From NCBI RefSeq assembly GCF_902827225.1, contig NZ_LR792632.1, positions 205,030 to 269,029 on the forward strand: DNA of 64,000 nt, read 5' to 3'. Numbering within the stretch: the stretch's first letter is position 1; each line of letters begins with the position of its first letter. Positions 1 to 8,335 of this stretch are shown here, piece after piece. The DNA is from Methanocaldococcus lauensis. GTDB taxonomy: Archaea; AGJL01; Methanococci; Methanococcales; Methanocaldococcaceae. The position numbers and the translations under genes were made by a program. Under the pieces are notes generated by a model. It was not told the DNA's origin. It made no database searches and saw only the letters and a program-made list of their open reading frames with translations.

Positions 1-1760
1 ATGGATTAAAGGGGGTTTACTGTATATTATGTGCTAACGGACCTTGTAGAATAACTGAAAAAACTCCTTATGGGGTTTGTGGAGCAACAGCAGATGTCAT
101 TGTAGCAAGAAACCTATGTAGAGCAGTTGCCGCTGGAACTTCTTGTTATGTCCACTGTGCTGAAAATGCCGCAAGAGCATTATTATCTGCTGGAAAAGGA
201 GAAGGTTCTTATGAAATAAGAAATGAGAAAAAATTAAGATTCTTAGCAAAAAAACTTGGCTTTGATGCAAATAAAGATGCTAAGATGTTGGCTGTTGAAA
301 TTGCAGAGTTCATATTAGATGATATGTATAAACCAAGATGGGAAAAGAGTGAATTAGTCCCTAAATTATGTCCAGAAAAGAGATTAGAAGTATTTAAAAA
401 GTTAGATATCCTTCCAGGAGGAGCAAAAGGAGAGATTGTTGATGCATTAACAAAGACTTCAACAAACTTAAACAGCAATCCAATGGATTTGTTGGTTCAT
501 TGCCTTAGATTAGGATTGCATGCTGGATTTACAGGGCTTTTAATGACATGTTGGTTAAATGACATATTATTTGGATCTCCAAAAATCACAGTTGTAGAAA
601 ATGGTTTCAGTTCAGTCAAACCAAACAATGTAAATATAATGATAACAGGACACCAGCATGCATTAATTCAGCCATTATGTGAGGCGGCAATGGATGAGGA
701 ATTAATAAAAATGGCAAAAGAAGCTGGAGCTGATAGTATAAAAATTATTGGGGCAACATGTAATGGGCAAGATATGGAGACAAGAATAGCCCATTTACCA
801 GAGAGTTTTGTTGGTTACATAGCAAACAACTTTACAACAGAGCCATTGGTTGCTACTGGATTAATTGATGCTGTTGTTTCAGAATTTAACTGTACATTCC
901 ACGGCTTAAAGTTTGTTGCTGAAAAAACCAAAACAAAATTAATCTGTATTGATGATATGGCTTACATTGAAGGAGCTGAATATATCCCATGGGAGCCAGA
1001 AAATGCTTATGAAAAGGCAAAAGAAATCATTAAAAAGGCAATTGAAGCATTTAAAGAAAGAAAGAATATACAGAAGGATTACTACGATGAAAAAGTTAAA
1101 TCAGTTGTTGGTGTTGGAGAAGAATCATTAGTTGAATTCTTAGGAGGTAGTGTAAAGCCATTAATTGATTTAATTGCTAATGGAAAGATTAAAGGAGTTG
1201 TTGGAGTTGTTGGATGCTCTAACTTAGCAAGTGGAGGACATGACAATATAATTGTTACATTAACAAAAGAGCTCATCAAGAGAGATATCTTAGTCTTAGC
1301 AGGTGGTTGTGTAAATAGCCCATTAAAACACGCTGGCTTATTTAACCCAGAAAGTGCTGAATTGGCAGGAGATAACTTAAAAGAAGTTTGTAAATCATTA
1401 GGAATTCCTCCAGTATTAAACTTTGGAGCATGTTTGAGTATTGCAAGAATTGAGCAAGTTGCTGTTGCAATTGCTGAAGAGTTAGGAGTTGATATTCCAG
1501 ATTTACCAGTTGCAGCTTCAGCACCTCAGTGGTTAGAAGAGCAGGCATTGGCAGATGCAACCTATGCAATAGATATGGGTTTCACCGTCCATGTTTCACC
1601 AGTTCCATTCGTAACTGGCAGTGAATTGGTAACAAAAGTTTTAACATGCGATGTTGAGAGCTTAACAGGAGGAAGATTAATTCCAGAGCCAAACCCATAC
1701 AAAGCCGCTGAGATATTAGAAAGTGTAATTATGGAGAAAAGGAAAAAACTCGGAATTTAA
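1..1760 (+). CDS. cooS: Ni-Fe carbon monoxide dehydrogenase catalytic subunit, 5'-truncated by window edge
   Basis: Anaerobic CO dehydrogenase (CooS type), interconverting CO and CO2 at a Ni-Fe-S C-cluster in the cytoplasm. The reading frame is open from base 3, so the true start lies before the window. The visible N-terminal part has the cysteine-rich electron-transfer region (CILCANGPC, then YGVCGATADV and SCYVHCAENAARA). Further on are the C-cluster elements: GHQHAL (histidine ligand region), GATCNG, EFNCTFHGL, VVGCSNL, AGGCVNSPLKHAGL and NFGACLSIARI, matching the order of cysteine ligands in known CooS enzymes. It stands 83 bases before three hydrogenase-like genes on the same strand, which suggests that its electrons go to them. 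No separate promoter is obvious between them. CooS family membership is certain; the electron acceptor is inferred. Confidence 0.95.
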   Translation, partial: GLKGVYCILCANGPCRITEKTPYGVCGATADVIVARNLCRAVAAGTSCYVHCAENAARALLSAGKGEGSYEIRNEKKLRFLAKKLGFDANKDAKMLAVEIAEFILDDMYKPRWEKSELVPKLCPEKRLEVFKKLDILPGGAKGEIVDALTKTSTNLNSNPMDLLVHCLRLGLHAGFTGLLMTCWLNDILFGSPKITVVENGFSSVKPNNVNIMITGHQHALIQPLCEAAMDEELIKMAKEAGADSIKIIGATCNGQDMETRIAHLPESFVGYIANNFTTEPLVATGLIDAVVSEFNCTFHGLKFVAEKTKTKLICIDDMAYIEGAEYIPWEPENAYEKAKEIIKKAIEAFKERKNIQKDYYDEKVKSVVGVGEESLVEFLGGSVKPLIDLIANGKIKGVVGVVGCSNLASGGHDNIIVTLTKELIKRDILVLAGGCVNSPLKHAGLFNPESAELAGDNLKEVCKSLGIPPVLNFGACLSIARIEQVAVAIAEELGVDIPDLPVAASAPQWLEEQALADATYAIDMGFTVHVSPVPFVTGSELVTKVLTCDVESLTGGRLIPEPNPYKAAEILESVIMEKRKKLGI

Positions 1761-1843
1761 TCTTTAATATTTTCTTTTATCTTCTAATTAATTTTTATCA
1801 TGCCAAATATTGAACATTGAAAGTTAAATTTATGGGTGGAATT

Positions 1844-2740
1844 ATGAAAATAAGGGGATTTGAAACTTCAATGATGGGAAGGGATATAGATTTTATTGTC
1901 CCAAGTATGACAAGGTTATGCTATTTAAATGAAATATCTCATGCCTTGGCAGGAGTTACTGCTGTTGAGAAGGCATATAATATAACAGTTCCTAATGAAG
2001 GGCAGTATTTGAGAGACATCGCAAGATTGGGAGAAATTATTGAAGTTGATGCAATAAAGTTAAGTGAATTTATAAATACAAAGAAATTGGAAGATATTGG
2101 AAATGAAATAAAGTCAATCTTAGGAAAAAAAGGTAAATATTTGGCAGTTGGTGGAGTTTTACAAAATATAAGTGATAAAAGAAAAGAAAAATTATTAAAA
2201 TTAGCTAATGAAGGTTTAAATTTAGTAGATAAAGAATTTATAAACTTAGTTGAAGAAAGAAAGAAGAAAATCTCTCTCCCAGATGTTGAATTAATCGATG
2301 CCTATAACTTTGACATAAATAAGGTAGAAACTAATGGATACCCAAAAATAGCCCTATATGACGGTAAAGTTGTCTATAGTGGAGCATTATCAAGAATGTA
2401 TAACAAAGGATTAATAAAATCAAAAAATCTTTGGGATGTTCTCTCTGCAAGAGTTATTGAAATAGAACACTCTTTAATGGAAATTAAAAACCTATTAAAT
2501 AAATTAAAATTAACTTATCCATATATGGAGCCAATTATAAAGGATGGTAAGGCCATTGGAGAGGCAGTTATAGAAGGAGGAGAGGGAATAGTATATCATA
2601 GAGTTGAGTTAATTGGAAGAGAAATTTTAGATTACACAATATTAACGAGTGAGAATTTCAACAAGGCAGTATTAGACAGTGTAGATAACGATGAAGGTAA
2701 AAGGATAATCCAACTCTGTGAAAGATGCTATTACTTATAA
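1844..2740 (+). CDS. Degenerate F420-reducing [NiFe]-hydrogenase large-subunit (FrhA-like) paralog
   Basis: A 298-residue relative of the [NiFe]-hydrogenase large subunit, much shorter than a working FrhA (about 400 residues). The ATG at 1844 is chosen because GGTGGA lies just upstream; TTG 1817 and ATG 1832 are possible but less likely. The N-terminal region aligns with the usual RxCGxC...HTLAS...EALGI segment but reads TRLCYLNEISHALAG, so only one of the two N-terminal nickel cysteines remains. The C-terminal end reads LCERCYYL, keeping a CxxC but lacking the DPC context and the terminal His used for maturation cleavage. It therefore probably cannot hold a normal NiFe centre. It sits between cooS and FrhG/FrhB-like genes. 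A structural or electron-wiring role is inferred; loss of function is the alternative. Confidence 0.8.
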   Translation: MKIRGFETSMMGRDIDFIVPSMTRLCYLNEISHALAGVTAVEKAYNITVPNEGQYLRDIARLGEIIEVDAIKLSEFINTKKLEDIGNEIKSILGKKGKYLAVGGVLQNISDKRKEKLLKLANEGLNLVDKEFINLVEERKKKISLPDVELIDAYNFDINKVETNGYPKIALYDGKVVYSGALSRMYNKGLIKSKNLWDVLSARVIEIEHSLMEIKNLLNKLKLTYPYMEPIIKDGKAIGEAVIEGGEGIVYHRVELIGREILDYTILTSENFNKAVLDSVDNDEGKRIIQLCERCYYL

Positions 2741-2760
2741 AATTTATTTAAGGTGATTTT

Positions 2761-3420
2761 ATGGTAGGTTGTGGGTATTGTGGAAAAATTATCAAAAGTA
2801 TTGAAAAAAAATATTATGACAAATTAAAAGAAAAAAAGATTGCATTAGTTGGAGGGGCTGTTAATTTAGACGATAAAGAGGAAGTAGAAAAAATAAAAGA
2901 AATTAGAAAAAATTCAGATATATTAATAGCTGTTGGAAGTTGTGCTGTAAGTGGTGGCTTCCAAAGAATGCTAATTGGCTTAGAAAATGGATTTCCTCAG
3001 AGATTTGTAAGAATTGGGGATGTTGTTAAAGTAGATTACGCAATAATAGGATGTCCTCCAGATGAAGAAGAGGTTGAAAAGGTAGTTGAAGCTGTTTTAA
3101 ACAAAGATAAAGAAATTGTTGATTCATATTTAATACTAAAACCTTACGAGATAATTGCTGGAAAGCCAATTATTGACGCGTATATGAAGGTTAATGAAGT
3201 TTTACTAACCTCAAATAAAGAACTATGTTTAGGATGTGACGATGCTCCAATAAATTACGAATTCTGCACTGGATGTGGAACATGCGTTGCTAAATGTCCA
3301 GCAAACGCTTTAACAATTGATGAAAAGCCAAAAGTCAATATAAGTAAGTGCATTAAGTGTGGAACTTGCTTCTTCAACTGTATAAGAGTAAAAGAGGCAC
3401 TACCGAGCGAAGCGAGGTAG
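2761..3420 (+). CDS. F420-hydrogenase gamma/small-subunit-like Fe-S protein (FrhG-like)
   Basis: Resembles the hydrogenase small subunit FrhG, which relays electrons through [4Fe-4S] clusters. Cysteine motifs in order: GCGYC near the N-terminus, VGSCAVSGG around residue 60, GCPPDEEEV near 100, then CLGCDD and two ferredoxin motifs in the last 60 residues (CTGCGTCVAKCP and CIKCGTCFFNC). The reading frame ends in an odd tail (ALPSEAR) encoded by a palindromic repeat. A second copy of the expected tail (CFLNCIRVKEVL, stop) lies 102 bases downstream, so the native C-terminus was displaced by an insertion. The two ferredoxin clusters remain intact. It is followed 126 bases later by an FrhB-like gene, giving a plausible CooS to FrhG-like to FrhB-like electron path. 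Confidence 0.85.
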   Translation: MVGCGYCGKIIKSIEKKYYDKLKEKKIALVGGAVNLDDKEEVEKIKEIRKNSDILIAVGSCAVSGGFQRMLIGLENGFPQRFVRIGDVVKVDYAIIGCPPDEEEVEKVVEAVLNKDKEIVDSYLILKPYEIIAGKPIIDAYMKVNEVLLTSNKELCLGCDDAPINYEFCTGCGTCVAKCPANALTIDEKPKVNISKCIKCGTCFFNCIRVKEALPSEAR

Positions 3421-3500
3421 TGCATCCTGAGTATTCCAATAAGGTAAAGCCCTATGGGTATTAGAAAATGTTTCCTCAACTGTATAAGGGTAAAAGAAGT
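3367..3500 (+). repeat. Palindromic insertion with ~32-bp flanking direct duplication in the FrhG-like gene
   Basis: Bases 3367-3398 and 3469-3500 are direct copies offset by exactly 102 bases, with five differences. Between them is a repeat containing a hairpin (GCACTACC...GGTAGTGC, 3398-3423) followed by GAGTAT and CCCTATGGGTATT segments. The start of the inserted part (AGAGGCA, hairpin, TGCATC, then GAGTAT) matches the element at 63326-63366. The insertion replaces the normal 3' end of the FrhG-like gene with a TAG at 3418. Confidence 0.75.
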
Positions 3501-3546
3501 TCTATAATTAAATTTTAATAAAATTCTTACACTGGGGTGATGATAA

Positions 3547-4332
3547 ATGAAATATCTTTCAGCAAAATCAAAGTTAAATATTGATGCCCAAGATGGGGGT
3601 TTCACTACAACATTTTTAGGTTATTGCTTAGAAAGTGAAATATTAGATGCAGTAGTAGTAGTCAAAGATAAAAATTGGAAACCACTTGCTTATTTAGCCA
3701 CAAACACTGTTGAATTATTAGAATCTCCAAAGAGTAAATACTCTATCTCACCAAACAACAAGTTGTTAGAATATGCTACTGAAAATTATGATAAAGTTGG
3801 ATTAGTTGGTTTGCCTTGCCATATATTAGGAGGTTTGCAATATAGTTTAGAATTAAAAGTTGGTTTATTCTGCACTAAAAACTTTTCCTATGATGTGTTA
3901 AAAAATATCATAAAAGAAAAATTTAATATTAGTATAGATGAAATCATTAAAATGAACATATCAAAAGGTAAGTTTATCGTTGAAACTTTAAAAAGGTCTG
4001 ATTTATCTCATTCAGAAAAAGTTGTTTATGAAATTCCAATAAAAGAGATTGAAAAACTATGTAACTTAGGATGTAGGTTATGTATAGATTTCTCTGCCAA
4101 ATATGCTGATGTATCAGTTGGAAGTGTTGGAAGTGAAGATGGATGGAACACCGTAATTGTAAGGAACAAAAAAGTTGAAAATATAATAAATGAAATGATT
4201 GAGAGAGATTTAATTGAAGTTAAAGAAACAGTTGATATAAATATGGTTAAAAAATTAGAAAACATCAAAATGAAAAATGAAGAGATAAATAAATGCTCAG
4301 CATACTTTGCAGTATGCCCATCTTTATTTTAA
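3547..4332 (+). CDS. F420-binding flavoprotein subunit, FrhB-like
   Basis: Homolog of FrhB, the iron-sulfur flavoprotein that reduces coenzyme F420 with FAD. Family motifs are well kept: AQDGGFTT near residue 19, VGLPCHI near 85, GLFCTKNF near 105, and the signature segment near 170-200 with CRLCIDF, AKYADVSVGSVGS and DGW. Its 261 residues are close to the usual FrhB length. A GGGGTGATGATAA ribosome site precedes the ATG. Unlike the large-subunit paralog at 1844, nothing looks degenerate here, so F420 reduction or oxidation is likely the real output of this gene group. Coupling to CooS is inference from position. Confidence 0.9.
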   Translation: MKYLSAKSKLNIDAQDGGFTTTFLGYCLESEILDAVVVVKDKNWKPLAYLATNTVELLESPKSKYSISPNNKLLEYATENYDKVGLVGLPCHILGGLQYSLELKVGLFCTKNFSYDVLKNIIKEKFNISIDEIIKMNISKGKFIVETLKRSDLSHSEKVVYEIPIKEIEKLCNLGCRLCIDFSAKYADVSVGSVGSEDGWNTVIVRNKKVENIINEMIERDLIEVKETVDINMVKKLENIKMKNEEINKCSAYFAVCPSLF

Positions 4333-4362
4333 ATAATTTCTAATTTTTATTTTTAAATATAT

Positions 4363-4382
4363 CTATATATTTGAATATATAG
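4363..4382. promoter_or_regulatory. 20-bp palindrome upstream of NikR-like gene, candidate operator
   Basis: Two perfect 8-base arms (CTATATAT and ATATATAG) are separated by TTGA, about 70 bases before the start of the ribbon-helix-helix regulator. Ribbon-helix-helix dimers bind such dyads, so autoregulation is possible. The arms are AT-only in an AT-rich genome, which weakens the case. Confidence 0.35.
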
Positions 4383-4451
4383 TTATAGCATAAATTTTAT
4401 AAAAACAATATTAATATAATTAGTCTTAAAAAAATTAAGATTCGTGAAAGA

Positions 4452-4856
4452 ATGGTTAATGTTGAAAGAATTAGTATCTCATTTCCAAAGTATCTTTTAA
4501 AAGAGATTGACAAGATTGTTAAGAAGAAAGGCTATTCAAGTAGAAGTGAATTAATAAGAGACGCTGTAAGAAAGTATATTTTAGAAAATGACTTAGATAA
4601 AGATGGGTTAATCAGTGGGATTATTACAGTTGTATATACTCCTACAAAAGAGTCAATGGAAAAAATGAGTAAGTTATATTTTGAATATAATGAAATAGTT
4701 AAAACAATAAATCAATCATATATAACAACATCCTGTGGAAAAAATAAAAAAGTAGAAATTTTTGTTGTTGAGGGAAATGCAGAAAAAATTTATGAATTTT
4801 ATGAACAAATATCAAAGATTGACAAAAAAATTTACGATAAAATTGTAATATTTTAG
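4452..4856 (+). CDS. NikR-like ribbon-helix-helix regulator lacking the usual nickel-ligand histidines
   Basis: A 134-residue protein with the NikR layout: an N-terminal ribbon-helix-helix DNA-binding segment (RISISFPKYLLKEIDK then SSRSELIRDAVRKYI) and a C-terminal ACT-like domain. In classical NikR the C-terminal domain carries an H-x-H-x5-C nickel site. Here the aligned part reads TINQSYITTSCGKNKKVEIFVVEG: one Cys remains but no histidine is present anywhere in the domain. It may sense another ligand or act without metal. It lies between the CODH/hydrogenase-like genes and hcp, either of which could be its target. Fold assignment is firm; the effector is unknown. Confidence 0.75.
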   Translation: MVNVERISISFPKYLLKEIDKIVKKKGYSSRSELIRDAVRKYILENDLDKDGLISGIITVVYTPTKESMEKMSKLYFEYNEIVKTINQSYITTSCGKNKKVEIFVVEGNAEKIYEFYEQISKIDKKIYDKIVIF

Positions 4857-4976
4857 ATTTATTTTTATTACTTTATCTAATTTTATTTAAATTTCTTCAT
4901 AATAATTATGCTAAAAGATTATATTAATATATATACTAGTTATGTCTCCTATAAAATTTAAAATTATCAAAAATCT

Positions 4977-4988
4977 TTTTATATAAAT
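4977..4988 (+). promoter_or_regulatory. TATA box for hcp
   Basis: TTTTTATATAAA sits about 70 bases before the hcp start and fits the archaeal TATA consensus. Transcription would begin near 5005, leaving a leader of about 45 bases with GGTGA at 5040. Confidence 0.5.
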
Positions 4989-5049
4989 TAAATTAAAGAT
5001 ATAATCAGATGTAAAAGAAATAAAAAATCAAAAAGAAATGGTGAAATCT

Positions 5050-6696
5050 ATGGAATTTACTCCAAGACCTACAAAGATGTTCTGTTTCCAATGCCAGGAA
5101 GCTGCAAGAAATGAGGGATGTACAGTAGTGGGAGTTTGTGGAAAAAAAGATAATGTAGCAAACCTTCAAGATTTGTTAATTTATACTATAAAAGGTTTAT
5201 GCTATGTATGTAACAAATCTAACTACTTAGATGATGAAGTTATGGAATATATTCCAAAGGCTTTATTTGTAACAATAACAAATGTCAATTTTGATGATAA
5301 GGATGTTATTGATTATATAAAGAAAGGAGTAGAGTTGAGAGAAAAAGTTATTGAAAAAGCTAATTTAAATAAAGAAGAACTTCCTCACTGTGCTACATGG
5401 ACTTATAATGATGAGAATGACATAATAGAATTATCAAAAGCAAAGGAAGTTAGTGTTTTAGCAGAAGATAATGAGGATATAAGGTCTTTAAAGGAACTCA
5501 TAACTTATGGAATTAAGGGAATTGGGGCTTATTTAAGCCATGCAATGCATCTCGGTTATAACAATGAGGAAATTCACAAATTTATAATTAAAGCATTGGC
5601 AAAACTTGTTGAGTGCAATGATGTAGATGAACTTTTCAATTTAGCAATGGAAGCTGGAAAGTATGCAGTAGATACATTGGCATTATTAGATAAGGCACAT
5701 ACTGAAACCTATGGACATCCAGAAATAACAGAAGTTAATTTAGGAGTTAGAGACAGACCAGGAATATTGATTAGTGGGCATGATTTAAAAGATTTAGAGC
5801 AGTTATTAGAGCAAACTAAAAATACAGGGGTAGATGTCTATACACACTGTGAGATGTTACCAGCACATTACTATCCATTCTTCAAGAAGTATGAGCATTT
5901 CGTTGGAAACTACGGAGGTTCATGGCCACACCAAACAGAAGAGTTTGAGAAATTTAACGGACCTATAATATTAACAACAAACTGTTTAGTTCCACCAAAA
6001 GATTCATACAAAGATAGAGTTTATGTAACAAATGAAGTAGGCTACCCAGGATTGAAGAAAATCCCAATAAAAGAAGATGGGACTAAAGATTTCTCAGAAG
6101 TCATTGAACACGCTAAAAAATGTAAGCCACCAACACCACTTGAAGAAGGAAAAATCGTTGGAGGATTTGCTCACAACCAAGTATTGGCATTGGCAGATAA
6201 AATAGTTGAGGCGGTTAAAAGCGGAAAGATTAGAAAGTTTGTTGTAATGGCTGGATGTGATGGAAGACATAAAACAAGAGAGTATTATACAGAATTTGCT
6301 AAGAAGTTACCAAAAGATACGGTAATATTAACATGTGGATGTGCAAAATACAGATTCATTAAGTTAGACTTAGGAGACATTGATGGAATTCCAAGGGTAT
6401 TAGATGCTGGGCAATGTAATGATAGTTACTCATTAGTAGTAGTTGCATTGAAATTGAAAGAAGTTCTTGGATTAGATGACATAAATGAACTCCCAATAGC
6501 CTATAATATCTCATGGTATGAGCAAAAGGCAGTTGCTGTATTATTGGCATTACTTTACTTAGGAGTTAAAAATATAGTGTTAGGTCCTACATTGCCTGCT
6601 TTCCTATCACCAAATGTAGTGAAAGTATTAGTTGAGAAGTTTGGAATCTCAACAATCTCAACAGTTGATGAAGATATTAAGAGATTAGTTGGATAA
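5050..6696 (+). CDS. hcp: Hybrid-cluster protein (hydroxylamine / NO reductase family)
   Basis: Hcp, a cytoplasmic Fe-S protein linked to detoxifying hydroxylamine or nitric oxide. The start at 5050 has GGTGA five bases upstream; ATG 5038 would add four residues. The N-terminal cluster motif is CFQC followed by C after eight residues and C after five ([13 protein letters not shown]...VC). Hybrid-cluster ligands can be seen in order: GHDLKD (His), HCEMLPAH (Glu), [33 protein letters not shown] and WYEQKA (Glu/Lys). At 548 residues it is a full-length protein. A cupin follows within 40 bases, and the series continues with an unknown protein and a TatD-like hydrolase on the same strand. Confidence 0.97.
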   Translation: MEFTPRPTKMFCFQCQEAARNEGCTVVGVCGKKDNVANLQDLLIYTIKGLCYVCNKSNYLDDEVMEYIPKALFVTITNVNFDDKDVIDYIKKGVELREKVIEKANLNKEELPHCATWTYNDENDIIELSKAKEVSVLAEDNEDIRSLKELITYGIKGIGAYLSHAMHLGYNNEEIHKFIIKALAKLVECNDVDELFNLAMEAGKYAVDTLALLDKAHTETYGHPEITEVNLGVRDRPGILISGHDLKDLEQLLEQTKNTGVDVYTHCEMLPAHYYPFFKKYEHFVGNYGGSWPHQTEEFEKFNGPIILTTNCLVPPKDSYKDRVYVTNEVGYPGLKKIPIKEDGTKDFSEVIEHAKKCKPPTPLEEGKIVGGFAHNQVLALADKIVEAVKSGKIRKFVVMAGCDGRHKTREYYTEFAKKLPKDTVILTCGCAKYRFIKLDLGDIDGIPRVLDAGQCNDSYSLVVVALKLKEVLGLDDINELPIAYNISWYEQKAVAVLLALLYLGVKNIVLGPTLPAFLSPNVVKVLVEKFGISTISTVDEDIKRLVG

Positions 6697-6734
6697 ATTT
6701 TTAACATTTTTTAAAAATTTTGATGAGGTATATT

Positions 6735-7085
6735 ATGATAGAAAAGGTTTATGAGTTTAAAAAAGATTCTACAGCAAAGGTTGTTGAAAAAATTGTCAAT
6801 ACCGAGCATGTTCAAATCAATCACATCGTTCTTCCAAAAGGAGAGCAGATGCCTAAACACTATTCAAACTCATACGTGCATTTAATAATCGTTAAGGGGG
6901 AGATGACTTTAACCTTAGAAGACCAAGAACCTCACAACTACAAAGAAGGAAATATTGTTTATATTCCATACAATGTAAAGATGCTCATTCAAAATTTAAA
7001 CTCTGATATATTAGAGTTCTTTGTTATAAAGGCACCTCATCCAAAGAAATTAAATGCTCCAGAGGAACCTATAAAGTGTGAATAA
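6735..7085 (+). CDS. Small cupin-domain protein
   Basis: A 116-residue single-domain cupin. The two conserved cupin stretches are visible: MPKHYSNSYVHLIIVKGEMTL (metal-binding His region, residues about 35-55) and the second half around GNIVYIPYNVKMLIQN. GATGAGGT upstream favours the ATG at 6735 over the TTG at 6720. It follows hcp closely and is probably cotranscribed, which suggests a helper or sensor role in the same stress response. The substrate is unknown. Confidence 0.8.
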   Translation: MIEKVYEFKKDSTAKVVEKIVNTEHVQINHIVLPKGEQMPKHYSNSYVHLIIVKGEMTLTLEDQEPHNYKEGNIVYIPYNVKMLIQNLNSDILEFFVIKAPHPKKLNAPEEPIKCE

Positions 7086-7126
7086 TTTTCTCTCTTTTTT
7101 AAATATTTTTTATAAAAGGTGGAATT

Positions 7127-7468
7127 ATGGAGGTAAAAGAATTAATGGAGAAAATAATTTCAAATAAAATAAAACTCTTCTTAATGTGTAAATTTAAATC
7201 AATAGAAGAATATAAGAATGAATTATATGAAGATATTGCAAATAGCCAAATGAAGGATGTTGAGACACTTTATGAAAAATACCTTATGTATATTGGAGAA
7301 AAACCAAATATAAAAGTTGAATTAGATGGAGACATAAAAGAGATTTTAAAAGAGACTATTGAATTAGAGAAAAAACTTATAAAGGAATGTGGAATGACCT
7401 TTGGAATTAGACAGACTACAATACACTGCCTTACAAAGGATGAAAGATTTTATTTCTATCTAAAATAA
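7127..7468 (+). CDS. Conserved-looking hypothetical protein, 113 aa
   Basis: I do not recognise this protein. It is a soluble, charged, mostly helical polypeptide. It has two cysteines in the first half and C-terminal region (LMCKF near 25, KECGMTF near 85) and a third near the end (IHCLTKDERF), with GIRQTT between. There is no signal peptide or membrane segment. AGGTGGAATT before the ATG is a good ribosome site. It sits between the hcp-cupin pair and a TatD-like hydrolase, so it may belong to the hcp transcription unit. Confidence 0.7.
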   Translation: MEVKELMEKIISNKIKLFLMCKFKSIEEYKNELYEDIANSQMKDVETLYEKYLMYIGEKPNIKVELDGDIKEILKETIELEKKLIKECGMTFGIRQTTIHCLTKDERFYFYLK

Positions 7469-7483
7469 AATAAATCCAAAAAT

Positions 7484-7505
7484 TATTTTTTTATTTTTAT
7501 TTTTT
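7484..7505 (+). terminator. T-rich tract after the 113-aa gene
   Basis: A run of about 20 bases, nearly all T, follows the stop codon. Oligo-T tracts end transcription in archaea. It would separate the hcp group from the TatD-like gene, though it may also leak. Confidence 0.4.
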
Positions 7506-7530
7506 AGATTAAAAACTTTAAGGTGAAATA

Positions 7531-8289
7531 ATGATGATTGATGCCCACACACATTTAGATGTTAGGAGTTTTGAAGATTTGGAAAAAATGGCATTATGTG
7601 GGATTGAAACAATTATAACCTGTGCCCATGACCCATACAAAATGAGCTCTCCTGATGTCTATTTAGATCACTGGGATAGATTAATTAATTTAGAGGTAAA
7701 AAGAGGCAAAATGGCTGGTGTTAGTGTTAAAGTAGCAGTAGGAGTTCATCCTATGGGATATCCAAAGAATTGGATGCCTTTAATAAAAAAACTTCCTGAA
7801 TTTTTAGAAAATGAGAATGTCGTTGCTATTGGAGAAACCGGATTACATTATTTAACAGAGGATGAGAAAAATCTTTTAAGAGAGCAGTTAATTTTAGCAA
7901 AAGATTATAAAATGCCTATAATTATTCATACGCCAGAGAAAAATAAGAAAGAGGCATTAATTGAAATTTTAAAGATATTAGATGAGGTTAAAATAAAGGA
8001 TGATTTGGTTATGATTGATCACATAAACAAAGAGACTGTAGAATTAATAGATAGGGATGTTTTTGTTGGTTTAACCGTCCAACCATCAATGAAATTAAGT
8101 CATGAGGAAGCGGCTGAAATTATAAAAGATTATGATAAAAAATTCATTTTAAGCAGTGATTTAGGAAGTTTAAAAGCAGATATATATGCATTACCAAGAA
8201 CTAAGTTGTATATGAAAAAAATTAGTGTTGATGAAAAAAAGATAATTAATTCAACATTTAAAAACGCAAAAGAATTTTATAGATTGTAA
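7531..8289 (+). CDS. TatD-family metal-dependent hydrolase (paralog 1)
   Basis: A TIM-barrel amidohydrolase-superfamily protein of the TatD type, 252 residues. Metal-site residues are all present in order: HTHLD (HxH, residues 6-8), GETGLH (Glu), IIHTPEKN (His), IDHINKET (His) and SSDLGS (Asp). AGGTGA precedes the start; ATG 7531 and 7534 are both usable. TatD relatives are nucleases or phosphoesterases, but the archaeal branch has no proven substrate that I know of. A clear paralog with the same motif spacing lies at 62481-63254. Confidence 0.85.
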   Translation: MMIDAHTHLDVRSFEDLEKMALCGIETIITCAHDPYKMSSPDVYLDHWDRLINLEVKRGKMAGVSVKVAVGVHPMGYPKNWMPLIKKLPEFLENENVVAIGETGLHYLTEDEKNLLREQLILAKDYKMPIIIHTPEKNKKEALIEILKILDEVKIKDDLVMIDHINKETVELIDRDVFVGLTVQPSMKLSHEEAAEIIKDYDKKFILSSDLGSLKADIYALPRTKLYMKKISVDEKKIINSTFKNAKEFYRL

Positions 8290-8335
8290 CTTATACTATT
8301 AATTTATAATATTTTGAATATTTAGGTGAATTGAT

